NCBI GenBank assembly: GCA_007026445.1
Contig: VDMD01000010.1
Coordinates: 1 to 64,000 of the forward strand
Length of the DNA stretch: 64,000 bases
Source: Schizophyllum amplum
Lineage: Eukaryota; Basidiomycota; Agaricomycetes; Agaricales; Schizophyllaceae
Direction: 5' to 3'
This document shows, in pieces, positions 21,133-32,686 of the stretch. The translations under genes were made by a program, and so were the position numbers. Numbering within the stretch: position 1 is the stretch's first letter; each line of letters starts with the position of its first letter. Under the pieces are notes generated by a model that worked only from the letters and a program-made list of their open reading frames with translations, made no database searches and was not told where the DNA came from.

Positions 21133-23389
21133 ATGAACGACGGAGCCTCTATATCTCGCGCGACGTCGATATCCCGCACGAGCAAGGCGGGCTCGACGCT
21201 CTCGCGCAATGCGTCGCTCATCAAGAAGAATGTCGCCCCGCATGATTTGCAGCCCTCCGACGTCCTCGTCGACCGCTTTGTCGCCTGGAAAGCTATAGTG
21301 AAGCAGCTTATCGCATATTTTGAGGTGCGTGACACGTATACGCGTTGGCACGCCAATAACCGAGTTCGTAGGGCGTCGCGGACATCGAGAACAACACCGC
21401 GAAGGAGTTGACGAAGCTCGGTGCGGTTATTCAAGTCCCCTTTCGCGCGGGAAACCAGTTCCTCGGCGAGGGAGGTCTGCAGGACACGTACTACGCGATA
21501 CGCGACAAAACGCGCACCATCGCCGATCATCACGCCAACCTCGGCCGGACGATTGATAGTTCTATTGTCCAGCACTTGCAGAAGCTGCGTGTCGAGATCA
21601 AGGCCCATGTCAAGGTGAGTGCATGCGCTCGGGCTGCTCATTCAAGCCCACAATTTTGCAGAACATCCAGAACGACACAGGTAAGCTCGCAACGAGCGTG
21701 GCGAAGGAGCGCGAGCTCTCCACCCGCTACATCGCAGAGCTTGGTGCGAGCATCACCGCGTTCAAAAACACCCCCATGAGCGTCACCTCCAAGACGGATC
21801 CGTACGTCGCCAACTCGGCCGTCCAGCGACAGCTTCACAAGCAGGTGGGTGCACACGAATTTGCATCAAACACAAACACTTACAACTCGCAGGTCCACGA
21901 AGAAAACTTGCTCCAAAAGTCCATCATCATCATCCAGCAAAACTCGGCCCACTTCGAAGAAGGCATCGTCCGCGCCATCCAATCCGCCTGGCAGACCTAC
22001 TCGGAGTGGCAGTCGCGCGCGTCCGCCGCTATCCAGGAAGTCCACGTCGCCCTCGCCGCCCAAATGGCCTCGCTCGCCGCCGACCGCGAATGGATCGCGT
22101 TCAGCGCCCGCTCCGACCACCTGCTCGATCCCGACACCCCGCTCCGCAAACCGGACCACGTCGTCTACCCGCTCATGGACGACCCAAGCGTCCTGCCCGT
22201 GCACACCGGCCTCCTCGAGCGCAAGAAGCGCTTCATGCGCAACTACCGCGAGGCGTACTACGTCCTCACCCCCGCCGGCTTCCTGCACGAGTACGCGAGC
22301 TCGGACCCCAATGCGCCCGGTGGGCAGGCACCGACGTTCAGCGTCTTTTTGCCGGCGTGCACGCTGGGCCCGCCTGCGCCACCGACCAGTCGTTCGCACA
22401 AGTTCCACCTGGAGGCGACTGCGGAGGGCACGGGAGCGGGCCTCACGAGCAAGGCGGGCAGCATTCGGCACGGCAGCGGCCACGCGTCGACCTTCCGCTG
22501 CCGGTCGAGGGAGGAGATGGTGGAGTGGTGGGGAAGCGAGCAGATGGGGCGGTCGGGCCCGGTGGCGGCTGCCGTGCGCTCGGTGGGATACAACTCGGAG
22601 GATGAGGGGGGAGAGGATGGGGAGGGGGGAGCGATGACGGGGGCAGTTGGGGATAGCGTCGCGAGCGAATGGAGCGTGGCGGATGGAGGGAGCGCAACGG
22701 CGATGGAGCGCGGCGGGTGGAGGGGGCAGCGCGGCGGGTGGAGGTGGCGCAACGGCGGTGGAGCGCGGAGGGTGGAAGGGGCAGCGCGGAAGGTGGAGGG
22801 GGCAGCGCGGAAGGTGGAAGGGGCGCACCGGCGACGAAACGGCAAAGGTAGGATGAGGGGGGAGGGAGTTGATCCTCCTCCCTCTCTCCCTTCCTCTCTT
22901 CCTCCCTCTCTCCCTTCCTCCCTTCGCCCTTCCTCCCTTCCTCCCTTCTCCTCCCCTTCCTCCTTCCCTCCTCCATCCCCTTCTCGCTCCTCCCTCCCTC
23001 CCTTTGTTTATCTCCCTCCCTTTCTTCGCCCCCCTCCCTCCCTTTCTTCGCCCCCCTCCCTCCCTTTCTTCGCCCCCCTCCCTTCCTTTTCTCGCCCCCT
23101 CCCTTCCTTTTCTCGCCCCCTTCCCTCCCCTCTCCCTTCGCCCCCCTCCCCCCTCCCTTCCTTTTTTCGTCCCCCCACCCCTCCCTCGCTATCCTTCTCG
23201 CCTCCTCCTCCCTCCTCCTCCCTTTCCCCTCCCCCCTCCTCCTTTCATCTAACTTTTATATGCAGTGTCGAGCACGAGGGACTAGAAGGATACCGACCGC
23301 GGCGGGGCGAGGGAACGATGAGGCGGCGACTTTGGCGAGGGAACGATAAGGGGGGCGGGAGGTCCGAGGCGACGGCGAGGGAACGATGA
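21133..23389 (+). CDS. SLM1-like F-BAR/PH protein, copy 1, C-terminally altered
   Basis: Slm1-type proteins bind PI(4,5)P2 at plasma-membrane eisosomes and relay TORC2 signals. Exons 21133-21324, 21372-21614, 21662-21844 and 21893 onward join in phase. Residues ~35-280 form the coiled F-BAR-like region (SDVLVDRFVAWK..., IIIIQQNSAHFEEGIVRAIQ). A PH domain starts near residue 305 (PVHTGLLERKKRFMRNYREAYYVL). Compared with copy 3, the segment after EMVEWW is shortened to GSEQM, removing the NDVRMLCARYLVA part of the PH C-terminal helix, and SLSRR is missing before GSGHA. Beyond NSEDE the frame enters purine-rich repeats and a polypyrimidine block with splice signals (22848-23265), so the C-terminus is not homologous to copy 3. 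It may be transcribed but is probably impaired in lipid binding. Confidence 0.8.
22684..22847 (+). repeat. Purine-rich minisatellite
   Basis: Imperfect tandem copies of a ~20 bp unit, GCGCGGCGGGTGGAGGGGGC and variants, directly follow the SLM1-homologous part of copy 1. Copy 2 has a different, shorter G-rich sequence at the same place (34160-34290). Confidence 0.7.
22848..23265 (+). other. Polypyrimidine block with intron signals
   Basis: A GTAGGA donor-like site at 22848 is followed by about 390 nt made almost only of C and T (CCTCCCTCCCTT-type), then CATCTAAC and an ATGCAG acceptor at 23265. It would be a 418-nt intron, far longer than others in the window. The counterpart in unit 2 is 34290-34732 with donor GTACGA and the same acceptor context. 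Confidence 0.5.
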
Positions 23390-24010
23390 GGGGGGCGACT
23401 TTGGCGAGGGAACGATAAGGGGGGCGGGAGGTCCGAGGCGAGGGTGGAGGCTGGAGGCGAGGGCGGGCCAGATGGGGGGACGAGAGTGCGGCGTGTGCAA
23501 CACACCTGTCCTCTCGCTCGCACCCCTTCTCCGCCCGTCGTGCTTTTCACGATGCAGGTGAGGGGGGATGCCGCGGCGGGAGGGAAGGGCGCGGCGGGAA
23601 GGAAGGGCGCGGCGGGAAGGAAGGGCGCGGCGGGAAGGAAGGGCGTGGCGGGAGGCAGGTCGCGGTGGGAGGCAGGTCGCGGCGGGAGGGAGATCGCAGT
23701 CGGCTCCCTTCGCGCTCTGAAGTGAGAGCTAGTCTATGTATTACAGTACGATGTAGAGTGGTTAGCAGTACGATGTACAGTGGTTACAGTACGATGTAGA
23801 GTAGTTACTCATGCTGAATATGATGGTTTTTGTGCACGATCTGGGGTGATTACGGGAGCGGGGAGGGGCGGTGAGTGAGCGAGGCGAGGGTTGAGTGAGA
23901 GGGAGGGGGCGTGAGTGAGCAGGAGGGGGCGTGAGTGAGCAGGAGGGGGCGTGAGTGAGAGGGGGAAGCGTTGAGTGAGCGGGGGAGGGGGAGGCGTTGG
24001 GGGGTGAATG
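23266..24010. repeat. Successive minisatellites of unit 1
   Basis: Three tracts follow one another: about two copies of a ~73 bp GAGGGAACGATGAGG-containing unit (23310-23450), about five copies of GGCGCGGCGGGAAGGAAGG (23570-23690) and about six copies of GTGAGTGAGCAGGAGGGGGC (23868-24000). Related but differently sized tracts lie at 34745-34900, 34940-35020 and 35168-35360 in unit 2. Confidence 0.75.
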
Positions 24011-25400
24011 AGAGACTTGGAGGCGAGAAGGACTTTGGAGGGCTGTGATAAGGATTATATGGGGGAATAGGTGCTGTGGACTGACTGTGCACGCGCGAAG
24101 TGAAGGAAGGGCGAAGGCGAGAAGATTAAGAACGAAGGTGATGGGAGTAAGAACGACGAAGGAGTGACAGAGCAAAAAGCGAAGGCGAGGGAGATGAGTG
24201 ACAGCAAGAAGCGAAGGCGACGAGGGTTATGTATCAGGAAGGCGAGGAGAGTAAGCAGCGATAACGAAGCGAGGAAGGCGACGAGAGCAAGAGAAGTCAA
24301 AGACGAAGAGAGCGAGCAAGGAAGGGCGGAGAGGATAAGCAAACTTGAGAGCGAGCGAGGAAGGCGGTGAGCATGAGCGAACGACGGTGATGAAGGCAGA
24401 GTGGAGTGCATATGGTCGATACAGAGTTGCTGGATGAGGGAGGCTGCGAGTGCATTCCAAACACGAGAGGCAAGTCAAGTAAAAGGGGAGTCGAGCGGGA
24501 GGGAGGGGGGTGAGTTGGACTAGAGAACATAAAGTCGGGTCATAAACAAGTACGCGGCGCGAACCCATCGTGAACGACGGGGACTCAGGCAACGTCGGGG
24601 GCTCGGGAAACGCAGTTGGTGGCAAAAACTTGTTGTATTCATTTATCTACGAGGTACAAGGTTACTACCATACATAGACCGCGTCTGAGCATGCTAGCGA
24701 GCCGTTCGCAAGGTCTGACCCGTCGTCGACAGCGTCGGTTCGGGAGCGTTAGTCGGCCTTGTCGAGGACGCGCGCGAGTCTACCGCGCGCAAGGCGGGCT
24801 CAACGGCAGCCAGGGCATAGCTTCCCCTCACAGTCTGCAGTTTGGGGAATCTGAAAACAAGACAATCAGTGGGTCCTCGCAGCAGCGAGAACGAAAAGCG
24901 CCCTAGAGCAGCCCCAGAGTGACCCCGACAGGTTCCAGAGTGCCGGTTAGCTGGATCAGAGGTCATGTGTAAGGGAACGTATCAACAAAATCGGGAGGTG
25001 GCGCAGTTGAGGTACGAAATAACCCGAAATTCCGCCAAGGTAACAGAGATTCGAACGGAGGGCGGCGGGGGAGCGGGCTGGGAAACTGGTAGAGGTAATG
25101 GTGCGAAGCGACGCAGGTGTAAGTATATTGTAAAAAGAAGGCAAGCATACTAGTTGGGAACGAACGATAAGTCATCTGGGGGGAGGGAAAAAGCGCACGA
25201 TAATTCTTTGACGTGTTCCAGAAAATATGACACTCACCTGAAAGCGGCAAGGCCGCTGGGCAACCCGCGTCGGGTACGCCTCTCTCCGGGTCGCATATCG
25301 CATTCACGGTCGAGACCGTCACACTAACGGACGACAAGGGCCCCGTCAACAACTACAAGCAGTCATTAACAATATCAAGCGGTGCCGACATGAAAACACA
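24011..25400 (-). other. Duplicated spacer with minus-strand exon-like pieces
   Basis: Corresponds to 35361-36690. On the minus strand, exon-like segments with GTGAGT donors and CAG acceptors are visible: about 25245-25330 reads VTVSTVNAICDPERG..., and 24705-24966 reads as an Arg/Ser/Ala-rich frame beginning MTSDPANR. Both are kept in unit 2 (36535-36605 and 36003-36278). No start-to-stop model or domain can be defined; possibly remnants of a gene. Confidence 0.3.
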
Positions 25401-25645
25401 CCACAAATGAAGTGCGCGGCGGCGCTGCGCGCCGCCCGCCGCGCCCCAAGCCCATCCTGCTCCTCGTCGAAAACGTCGCAGCGGGTCCCGAGACTTCCCG
25501 CGCGAATATTTGCCGATTCGAGTTCATTTTGCATCGTTTTTTGAGGTTCGGTTTCTCGCCAGAAACCCCTCCGCTTGGACCGGAAAATGGGGCTATCGGG
25601 GAGCGAGGTGGACCTCTGTGGGCGCGTTGGGAGGCATTTGCCATG
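25401..25645 (-). repeat. GC-palindrome module (RAARSAA type), reverse orientation
   Basis: Read on the minus strand this carries a GTCCAAGCGG motif, a Met-Asn-Glu start region, RAGSLGTR and then GLGARRAARSAAAH over a CGGCGGCGCTGCGCGCCGCC palindrome. The same order occurs on the plus strand at 30111-30700. Its unit 2 copy is at 36688-36931. Confidence 0.65.
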
Positions 25646-28600
25646 GCGACGCCGTGCGGCGAGGTCGAACGGCGCGGGCGACCGAGGTTGTAGGTGCGTA
25701 TGTACGATATGGCGAGCTATTATATAGTTAGCACAAGCAACAGCACGCGTCAGTGGTCAAGCACTTACCATCCCTGTCATTTTCTCGAAGGACGAAGGAT
25801 CCCCCAGTCACGCGTGCGTTGAGAGTTCGAGCTACGGGCATGGACCCACAAGTACATCACGTGATCCAATGTTGAAGTTGCGAAGGCGGGCGGGCTAACT
25901 GCAGAACCGCAGCGGCGTTAGACCTTCAACACGTGCGATAATAAACAGATCTACTCACCGGAGAGGCCCGCTCTCGGAACTCGCCGTGAAGTTGTGGATC
26001 CGAGTATGGGCGACGGAGGGGATATTCGTTGTTGGTGGCTTGGGACCGGGCGGCATGTTAAGGCTGTCTCTGTGAGAGCGTCAGACCACGTTCGGTGTGC
26101 CGCTGCGCAAATACGCACAGGGACGAGCGAGATCGGTGGTAGACGGGGTGTCGAGAATGGCACTCGCCCGGCGAGAACGTCCTGCAAGGTCTACCGCACA
26201 CGCAGAGACCGATCACGGCAGTGAGCGGGATGGTGCTGGACCTCGTCACCCGCAGCGCAAGTGAACGAGGACGTCTGCAAAGACGATGAGCATAGGGAAT
26301 CATGAGGGCAGGGCGCGACGTCGACGTCACCGCCGTCGTCGTGCGCGTCGATTCACAAGCTGATCAACGTACCTCGACGATCTCGTACTCCCGCTCACAC
26401 ACCCCGCCCTCGCCGGCATCACCGACGTCGAGAGGTCCAAGGCGACGGTCCTCGAGGCGCCCGTCGAGAGATCCGTCGGGGAGTCAATGCACTCGTCATC
26501 GCACGAGCTCGCTGTTGCGATGACAACCCAGGCCAGTGGGCCTTCGAGGTCGCCGTCAATGGCGCCGTCGGCATTGCGGGACGAGTCGCCGGCGTCCGTC
26601 GTGGGATTCGGCGACGTCCGCCGCGGTCGCCGGGCGTTCAAGGAAGGCCGGGGAACGTCGACGGGCGTCGGTCGTGGTGGTAGGAGACAAGCTGCGGACG
26701 TGTCAGTGATCGGTAAACGAAATGAATAGAAAACTTACTGAATGGGCCCCGACCGAACACTTAGACTTGCATGGTGCGGTCTGCAAAAGTGGTCAGCGGA
26801 ATATGCGAGCATAATGAGCACGAGTCAGCATACCTGACAAGCTAGGTGTTTGCAAAGTTGATGTGCGAGAGTGCAGCTAGAGCGAGTTGATCAGCAAATG
26901 TCGAGACCATGAAAATACGACGCCCAACGCACCAGAGAAAGGCTGGTGTTAACGAACTGCGTATCGGAAGGTAACTGAAAATATGCCTGGAATGACGTGG
27001 TCAGCGAGTGCGAGAGCAGACGAAAACAAAGGAAATCATACCGAAATCAAATCGACATGAGTTGCAGGAGACAGCGAGCGAGGGCAAAGAGGAAGCGCAA
27101 GGAAGACGGCGGACGAGTGGTGGGAAGGGAAGAAGGCGTTGAAAGCCTGCTGAATACTGGCCATAGGTGTCGCCTTTTATACAGCGCGAGACGGCTGTCC
27201 AGCCGGTCGCGCGCGTCCCCTCGCTACGAGTCCCATTCTAATCCGCAGCGTACACGTCAGAGATGTGACAGCCACACCCCGACAAGCCGCCGCGAATCTG
27301 GGGCCAAGATTCGGGCGCTCGAGAGCGGAAGATTGGGCGCTCCTGCAGTGGTTACTCGTCAACGATCTCCTGGGTCGCACGTCAGCCCGCTCGCAACGCC
27401 ATTCATGCGGACATACCGCTGCGGTCAGGAACGGCCGTGCGTGGAGTTGCGGACGGAAGGTTGGAAGTTCTGGAGGTCGGCCTTTGGGTGACGCGCCACA
27501 GCATCTCCCGGTCGCTTTGTGCTGTCCTCGTCGCCGGCAGCGTTGGATAGAGAGCTGCAATGCATCCCATGGTCAGGTTCGAGTGACCTGGTGACGCGTG
27601 ACAAAGCCCGCGAGCTCGCAACAAGGCGCTGAAAAACTCGACTGCTCGTTGAACGAGAGATCAGTCGTTGCTCCTTTGGGAAGTCCTTGAACTGTCCCAA
27701 AGGCAGCGCGCTGCTGGCGCGCGTCGCCCGCCTCGTCGACCGCTTCCCTCGCTGGAGCAAAATCAAATAATATTATAATGGAATGAATGGCGCGTCGCCC
27801 CGGCGTTTTCAGGTGGAATGAGGGGCATATGCGTGCTGTGAGTGAAGTGGAATAGCCCAGGGCATGAGCCAGCGCAGCGCGGTCGCCGTCGACCCCCATC
27901 ACGTTTCCATCATCGCAACTGAATGGATGGGCGCTCAGGTCCGCGTCGGTGACAGCAGAATTCCACCGGTCGCCGGTGGAAGATGCGGATGGGCGGGTAG
28001 GTCGTTCTGGTTCGTGGTGTCATTGCGACCGCGCACGGCGTGCGGCGCGCGGCGTGTCGTCATCCACGTGCTGACGCGGCGTTCAGAAATAGGGACCGTT
28101 TCAGAGGTGTCGGCAGGCGGAAGATTGGGGGCGCGGCGGGGTAGGTGAGGAGGGGGAAGGGGTCGTTCATTGCGAGGCAACAAGGTCTCTGGGAGGCGTC
28201 CGGCCTCCTAGGCGTTGAGGGACGGGTCGATACACGAGAACTTGACACGTGGCGGGTCAGCGCAAGCTCGGACGAAGACGCTATGGGCGCACCAAAAACG
28301 ACGCCACATAATAAAAACGCCCTTGTGCGCGATACAGAGCTAGGTCGGGGCGGCGGATGGAAAATCCAACAGCGGTAACGTGTTCGAGTAGACTGCGCGG
28401 ATCGAATTTGTCTCAGGAATATATTAAGGTTGGGTGACCACTTACGGAGGGAAAGACGTCGAGTTCTACATGCAAAGTAGCTCGACCTTCCAGAACGATA
28501 AGGAAGGTGTCTTATCTCGCCCATCGGCACTTGGTGGACGTGTTGTGAGCGAGCAGAAGGTTGTCCTCGACGGTGTCTGACCCATCGCAGGTGCCAAGGG

Positions 28601-29539
28601 AGCGGCGGGCGGCCTCCGAGAGGTCTCGCCGTGCATTTGCGCGCCACCGGGAGGCGTTGAGGGAATATCAGAGGATCGGTGAAGCGCCCAGCGTTCGAAG
28701 TTCAGAGATAAGCGTTTATGACTATGAGGAAGTAGAATTCGGTGTTGCTGGGACGAAGGAAGGATGCGATGAGCGGGAAGCGAAGTCGAAGCGTTGGACA
28801 AGGCGTGCGAAAGCGCATCGGACCGACCACCCGCGTCGCGTGCGCGTTCGATTTCGATTTTGGACAAGTTCCTCTCGACCGCCACTGGCCCTCATAAACC
28901 GCTCACTCGCGCCTCAGGCTCCGAGGCGGACGTATATGAACAAAAGCACTTCTTGGGAGCCGCCAATACGGCGCTTATCCCGCGTTGTGCTCACTCCCAA
29001 CACCCCAGCCGCACCCGCCGTGCCGTTTGCAGACCCGTTTCGAGAGCTCATCGCACCGGGCATTCACGGTATTGCAGATGGCCCGGCGAGCGCGGCTCAG
29101 GTGTTGGGAGGGGGCTCGACGTGGGAACTCGCGCTCGTCCCAAATAAGTGCCTATCGTATACATGCAGGTGAGAATGGAACAGCGTGGGCATGTCGCCGT
29201 CATAACGCTCTCTCGGCTCAGGTCTGCCTGGGAGTCCCACGCACATGTCTCACGTACGCAGTCAACGAAGTCCGGCCGAGTTCCCAAAGCAGCAAGATCC
29301 AGATATGCTCAGTGGCGTGATCGGTCGCCGCGTCGGGATGTTTGTATGGGCGTTGCCTTTTGATACGGCGCAGCGCGACGGCCATATATACCGGCCTGGC
29401 CGTTGGTTGTAAATTTTTCCATGCCGTCGTTTTCCCCACCGACGCTCCGCCGCCCGCCGCCACTCGACCGGCTCTCTTTTCGTTGAACTCGGTGAGTCGA
29501 GCTCGCTGTCGTCGATGTGAGATGACTAACGGTCTCCAG
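25646..29539. other. Duplicated spacer with decayed coding-like pieces
   Basis: Corresponds to 36932-41881. Coding-like stretches include 26390-26640 (a DDLVLPLTHPALAGITDVE frame and an overlapping VNALVIARARCC frame), 26997-27491 (basic, Ser-rich) and 28880-29172 (PFADPFRELIAPGIHGIADG). They are conserved between units but carry indels and compete between frames, so no gene model is supported. A GCGCGCTGCTGGCGCGC palindrome lies at 27703. Confidence 0.3.
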
Positions 29540-30050
29540 GAGCGACGCGTCTGCTCCACTGCTGCGCCAGAAACGCCATCCCCGTCCTTCTCGCACTGGT
29601 CGACGCGCTTAGGTCGACTGTCAACGACCCACTCGCCACGCTTTCGCAAGCGACGGCGCGCCAAATTCGTCGCTACGCCAGAAACGCCATCTCCGTCCTT
29701 CTCGCACTCGACGTCTCACGTCGTATGCTATGGTGAGGTTTTTCCATACGTTCCGCTGCCGGGGCTTTCATTGACTCCTTCCTCAGCCTCCCGTACCGTA
29801 CACCTCCACTGGCGGGAATCTCAGGCTTGTCGTGCCCTCGCGCTGGAGTGTCGGGGATGGCGCTGCGCGCCGCCGAGTACTTCTTCGCACTCGGGGAATT
29901 GGTATGTCTTGATTTCAGCTCAGGTCGTACCGCTGCTGATGACGCCCTAGATCACTCGGACCGAGTCGCGCGTTGACCAACTCCCTCGCCAACCGCGCGG
30001 GCGACGCCGTAGCGCTTCCTCGACCATCTACACCCCACCCTGGCCCCTCT
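29540..30050 (+). pseudogene. Three-exon gene fragment with ARNAI...LLAL repeat, unit 1
   Basis: Exons 29540-29732, 29787-29901 and 29951-30050 join in phase and stay open. The first contains an internal duplication, ARNAIPVLLALVDAL and ARNAISVLLALDVS, separated by a helical segment. The second ends GVSGMALRAAEYFFALGEL. The exon before it (about 29421-29489) offers no ATG in the required frame, and downstream the frame stops at about 30172 in this copy but stays open in unit 2. Family unknown. Treated as a fragment because no complete start-to-stop model exists. Confidence 0.45.
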
Positions 30051-30730
30051 GTAAGCCCATTTGTCGGTCTAAGCGGGGGCGATTCTGACCGACTTTCCAG
30101 TTCATTCTGATGCGAAATGGACGTCAAATGTCCCGGGACCCGCGCGGGAATTATAGCGAACGATTTCGGGTTTTGGTGGCCGGGGCGAGCGGCGCGCAGC
30201 GCCGCTGAGCGAGGCCGGCCTGCGTCGGAGCTTCTTAGGCGCGTTCTGCGTCGTCCCGCGCGCTCTGTAAGTCCTTTTCCCGGTCCAAGCGGGGCTCATT
30301 CTGACCCAGTTTCCAGGTCGTTTTTTATTCGAAATGGAGGTCAAATGTTCTGGACCCGCGCGGGAATTCTAGAGGACCATTGCGAGTGTTTGGGGCCGGG
30401 GCGAGCGGCGCGCAGCGCCGCGTCACCTTTCGAATACCCCGCACGCACCTCGCAGCGCCTGGAGTATTTCCCCGACATGCTCAACATAGCCTCCGCGCGG
30501 TTTTCTTGCCGTCGGTACGCCCATTTGTCGGTCTAAGCGGGGGCGATTCTGACCGAGTTTCCAGGTTGCTTTGGATGCGAAATGGAGGTCAAATGTCCTG
30601 GGACCCGCGCGGGAATTCTAGAGGACCATTGCGAGTGTTTGGGGCCGGGGCGAGCGGCGCGGAGCGCCGCTGATCGTTCTTCGTACCTGCGGTTTCCCTT
30701 CGCATCGCGCGTCGGTCTGTACCCTTCTGA
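30051..30730 (+). repeat. Three GC-palindrome modules with intron signals, unit 1
   Basis: Each module has a GTAAGYCC- or GTACGCCC-type donor (30051, 30269, 30515), a GTCTAAGCGGGG segment, ATTCTGACC (branch-like) and a TTCCAG acceptor, then an exon-like block with TGCGAAATGG, GGGACCCGCGCGGGAATT and GGGCGAGCGGCGCGCAGCGCCGC. The block reads CPGTRAGI...GPGRAARSAA. The modules are 220-250 bp apart. Unit 2 has three at 42393-43020. Confidence 0.75.
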
Positions 30731-30732
30731 CG

Positions 30733-31720
30733 AGTTCGTGAAGCAATGTATCGCGGTCCGCCGAGCAAGGGTGGGCGTCTTGGAGTACGCCGGGGGACGC
30801 CTGTCGAGAACTCCGGGAATCCCGGGATGCTTACGAACAAGCGGCGACCACGCCGAGGACGCTCACGAGCATGACGGACACACCCACGAAGCCACACGCA
30901 GGACGCTGCCCTCCCTGGCGGTGAGGCAATGTATCGGCGTCCGCCGATTGCCTCTCTCGTCCTCAGTAACCTCTCGTCCTCAGTAACCTCTCGTACTCCG
31001 TCGCGGCTCTGGGTTGGTTGACTCACGGCTCGACTGCCTCGTACGCTGCACGGGAGGCCGACTAACTCGGGAAGCCATGTATCGACGTCCGGCGAGCGAG
31101 GTCGATCAATTCGTGCAGCAACGTATCGCTGTCCGGCGAGCGAGGTCGACTGACTCATGAGGCAATGTATCGCGGTCCGGCGAGCAGGACGGCGACAACT
31201 CGACGACGCTTGCCGAGGGTCCGACTAACTTGCGTGTCGACATCCGGCGAGCGGGGCCGACTCACTCGGGAAGCAACGTATCGACGTCCGTCGAGCGAGG
31301 TCGACCGACTTGTGAAGCAATGTATCGCCGTCCGGCGAGCAGGCCCTTGCGACGACGACGAGTTGGACGGCGATTACTCGGCGACGATTTCGACCTCGAC
31401 TTGACGAGCAGGCGAGTATACCGGCTCAACGGAGTGCGAGGACTCGAACGACTAAGACTCGAGGACCGACGACGACGACTCGACGACTCGACGACGACGA
31501 TACGACTCGGACACCCCTTGAAGCGATGGATCGGCGTCCGCCGATCTGGTTCGCGCTCATCCGGATGCCGCTGAGGTAAGGAGTCGTTTGGGTGCGGACT
31601 CGGCCTCTGGCTGCGACCGACTGGGGCCCTCGCTCTCGCCGACTGCACACCGTCATCGAGACGGCAGTGGCTGAAGTCGCGAGGCAATGGATCGGGTCCG
31701 GCGAGCGAGGTAAGTGAGTC
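30733..31720 (+). repeat. 45-bp (15-codon) dispersed-tandem repeat, unit 1
   Basis: About ten copies of GAAGCAATGTATCGCCGTCC-GGCGAGCGAGGTCGACCGACTCGTG, at 30740, 30920, 31068, 31113, 31158, 31230, 31272, 31314, 31520 and 31680, some adjacent and some separated by 100-200 bp. Translated in one frame the unit gives VKQCIAVRRA. The counterpart is 43078-44115. Confidence 0.75.
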
Positions 31721-32686
31721 TTGCTGACTTGTGCTGTGACGTTGGGGGTGGCGATAGATGTCGGCGCGCTCCGAATCGCGGTGGTTGATTTGCCAGGCGA
31801 GAGCGAGTTTGTGGCACAGTTTGGACATTGTAGTTGTATGTATGCGTAGCTACAGAGTAAAGTATCTTTGTAGATGAAATACAATTGGCTTTTCGAACAC
31901 TCGTGCTCAATCCTCGTACTCAGTCAATGTTGGTCCTGCACTGGTGGTGACTTGTGCAGTGTTCCGAGCTGTCAGAGGATGTGTTCCGGCAGCAACGATC
32001 ATAAAACGAGGGAGTCACAGAGGGAGGAGAAATAATGGGCTGGGGAGAGATTGTGGCAAGGCAAGAGAGGGAGGAAAGGGAGGGCTTTGAAGACAGACAT
32101 GAAGACTTGTATATATGTCATGGCTCACATATAATAAAGCCAAGAGGATAGCAGGAGAGGGCATGCCATAAGTTGTAGTCTGAGGGCCCGGCGGTATAGG
32201 TAACGGGTGCCGTAAAGTGACATGTCGAGATGTCTGGCGAGGAGGGCAAGGATGAGGGAGTAGGTGGTGAGCAAGGACACTGTCAGATTAGCTGAAGAAA
32301 CAGAATGTGCTTGGGAATGTGTCTAGAATACAGTAGTAATTATCCGAAGGCGGTCAGTCCTTCCCGCCGCGAACTCGACATTGCCGAAAAGAAGAAGTAG
32401 CAGAAACACGCCAAACAGCACACATCGCTGTCACGCCGCCCAATCCGGGTGTAAGTGGGTGACAGGCGAGTGACGCGTTCGCGACGCCAGGGCAGGCGGC
32501 GATGCGGCACCCGATGCTGTCGGGCGCTGGCCATGCAGGTGCAGTCGACGCGCCGCCACAATGCCATAGCCACTTGACCGTGTCTCGTAATGACGTCACG
32601 GGCGTTTCCGCGGAAGTCTCGCGGTCGTCGGGCGTCGCCAATATCTTGTCTTGAACCGTCATCTGGACACTCACAAGTCCGACAAA
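31721..32686. other. Spacer end and promoter of SLM1 copy 2
   Basis: From about 31930 the sequence is nearly identical to 44290-44960 (offset 12,362), including a CATATATGTCATGGCTCACATATAAT-like stretch at about 32110. Minus-strand frames at 32340-32674 show no domain. This segment is absent upstream of copy 1. Confidence 0.5.
32591..32598. promoter_or_regulatory. CRE-like palindrome, SLM1 copy 2
   Basis: TGACGTCA, about 90 bp upstream of ATG 32687, in the same context as at 21035 and 44955. Confidence 0.5.

Larger units (their letters stand above)
21003..32589. repeat. Segmental duplication, unit 1 (~11.6 kb)
   Basis: SLM1 copy 1 plus its downstream spacer recurs in the same order as SLM1 copy 2 plus spacer at 32590-44954. 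Corresponding landmarks: SLM1 ATG 21133/32687, polypyrimidine tract 22868/34320, reverse-strand GC module 25430/36715, gene pieces 29540/41882, 45-bp repeat 30733/43078. Large parts match almost base for base. Offsets drift from 11,554 to about 12,340 because of indels and one internal duplication. Confidence 0.93.

Noticed and set aside
22869..23252. Leu/Pro/Ser-rich open frames in the pyrimidine tract
   Set aside because: A C/T-only tract lacks stop codons in most frames by composition alone.
24055..24625. Minus-strand Leu/Ser/Pro-rich frames
   Set aside because: Composition-driven, differently interrupted in the unit 2 copy, no start or splice logic.
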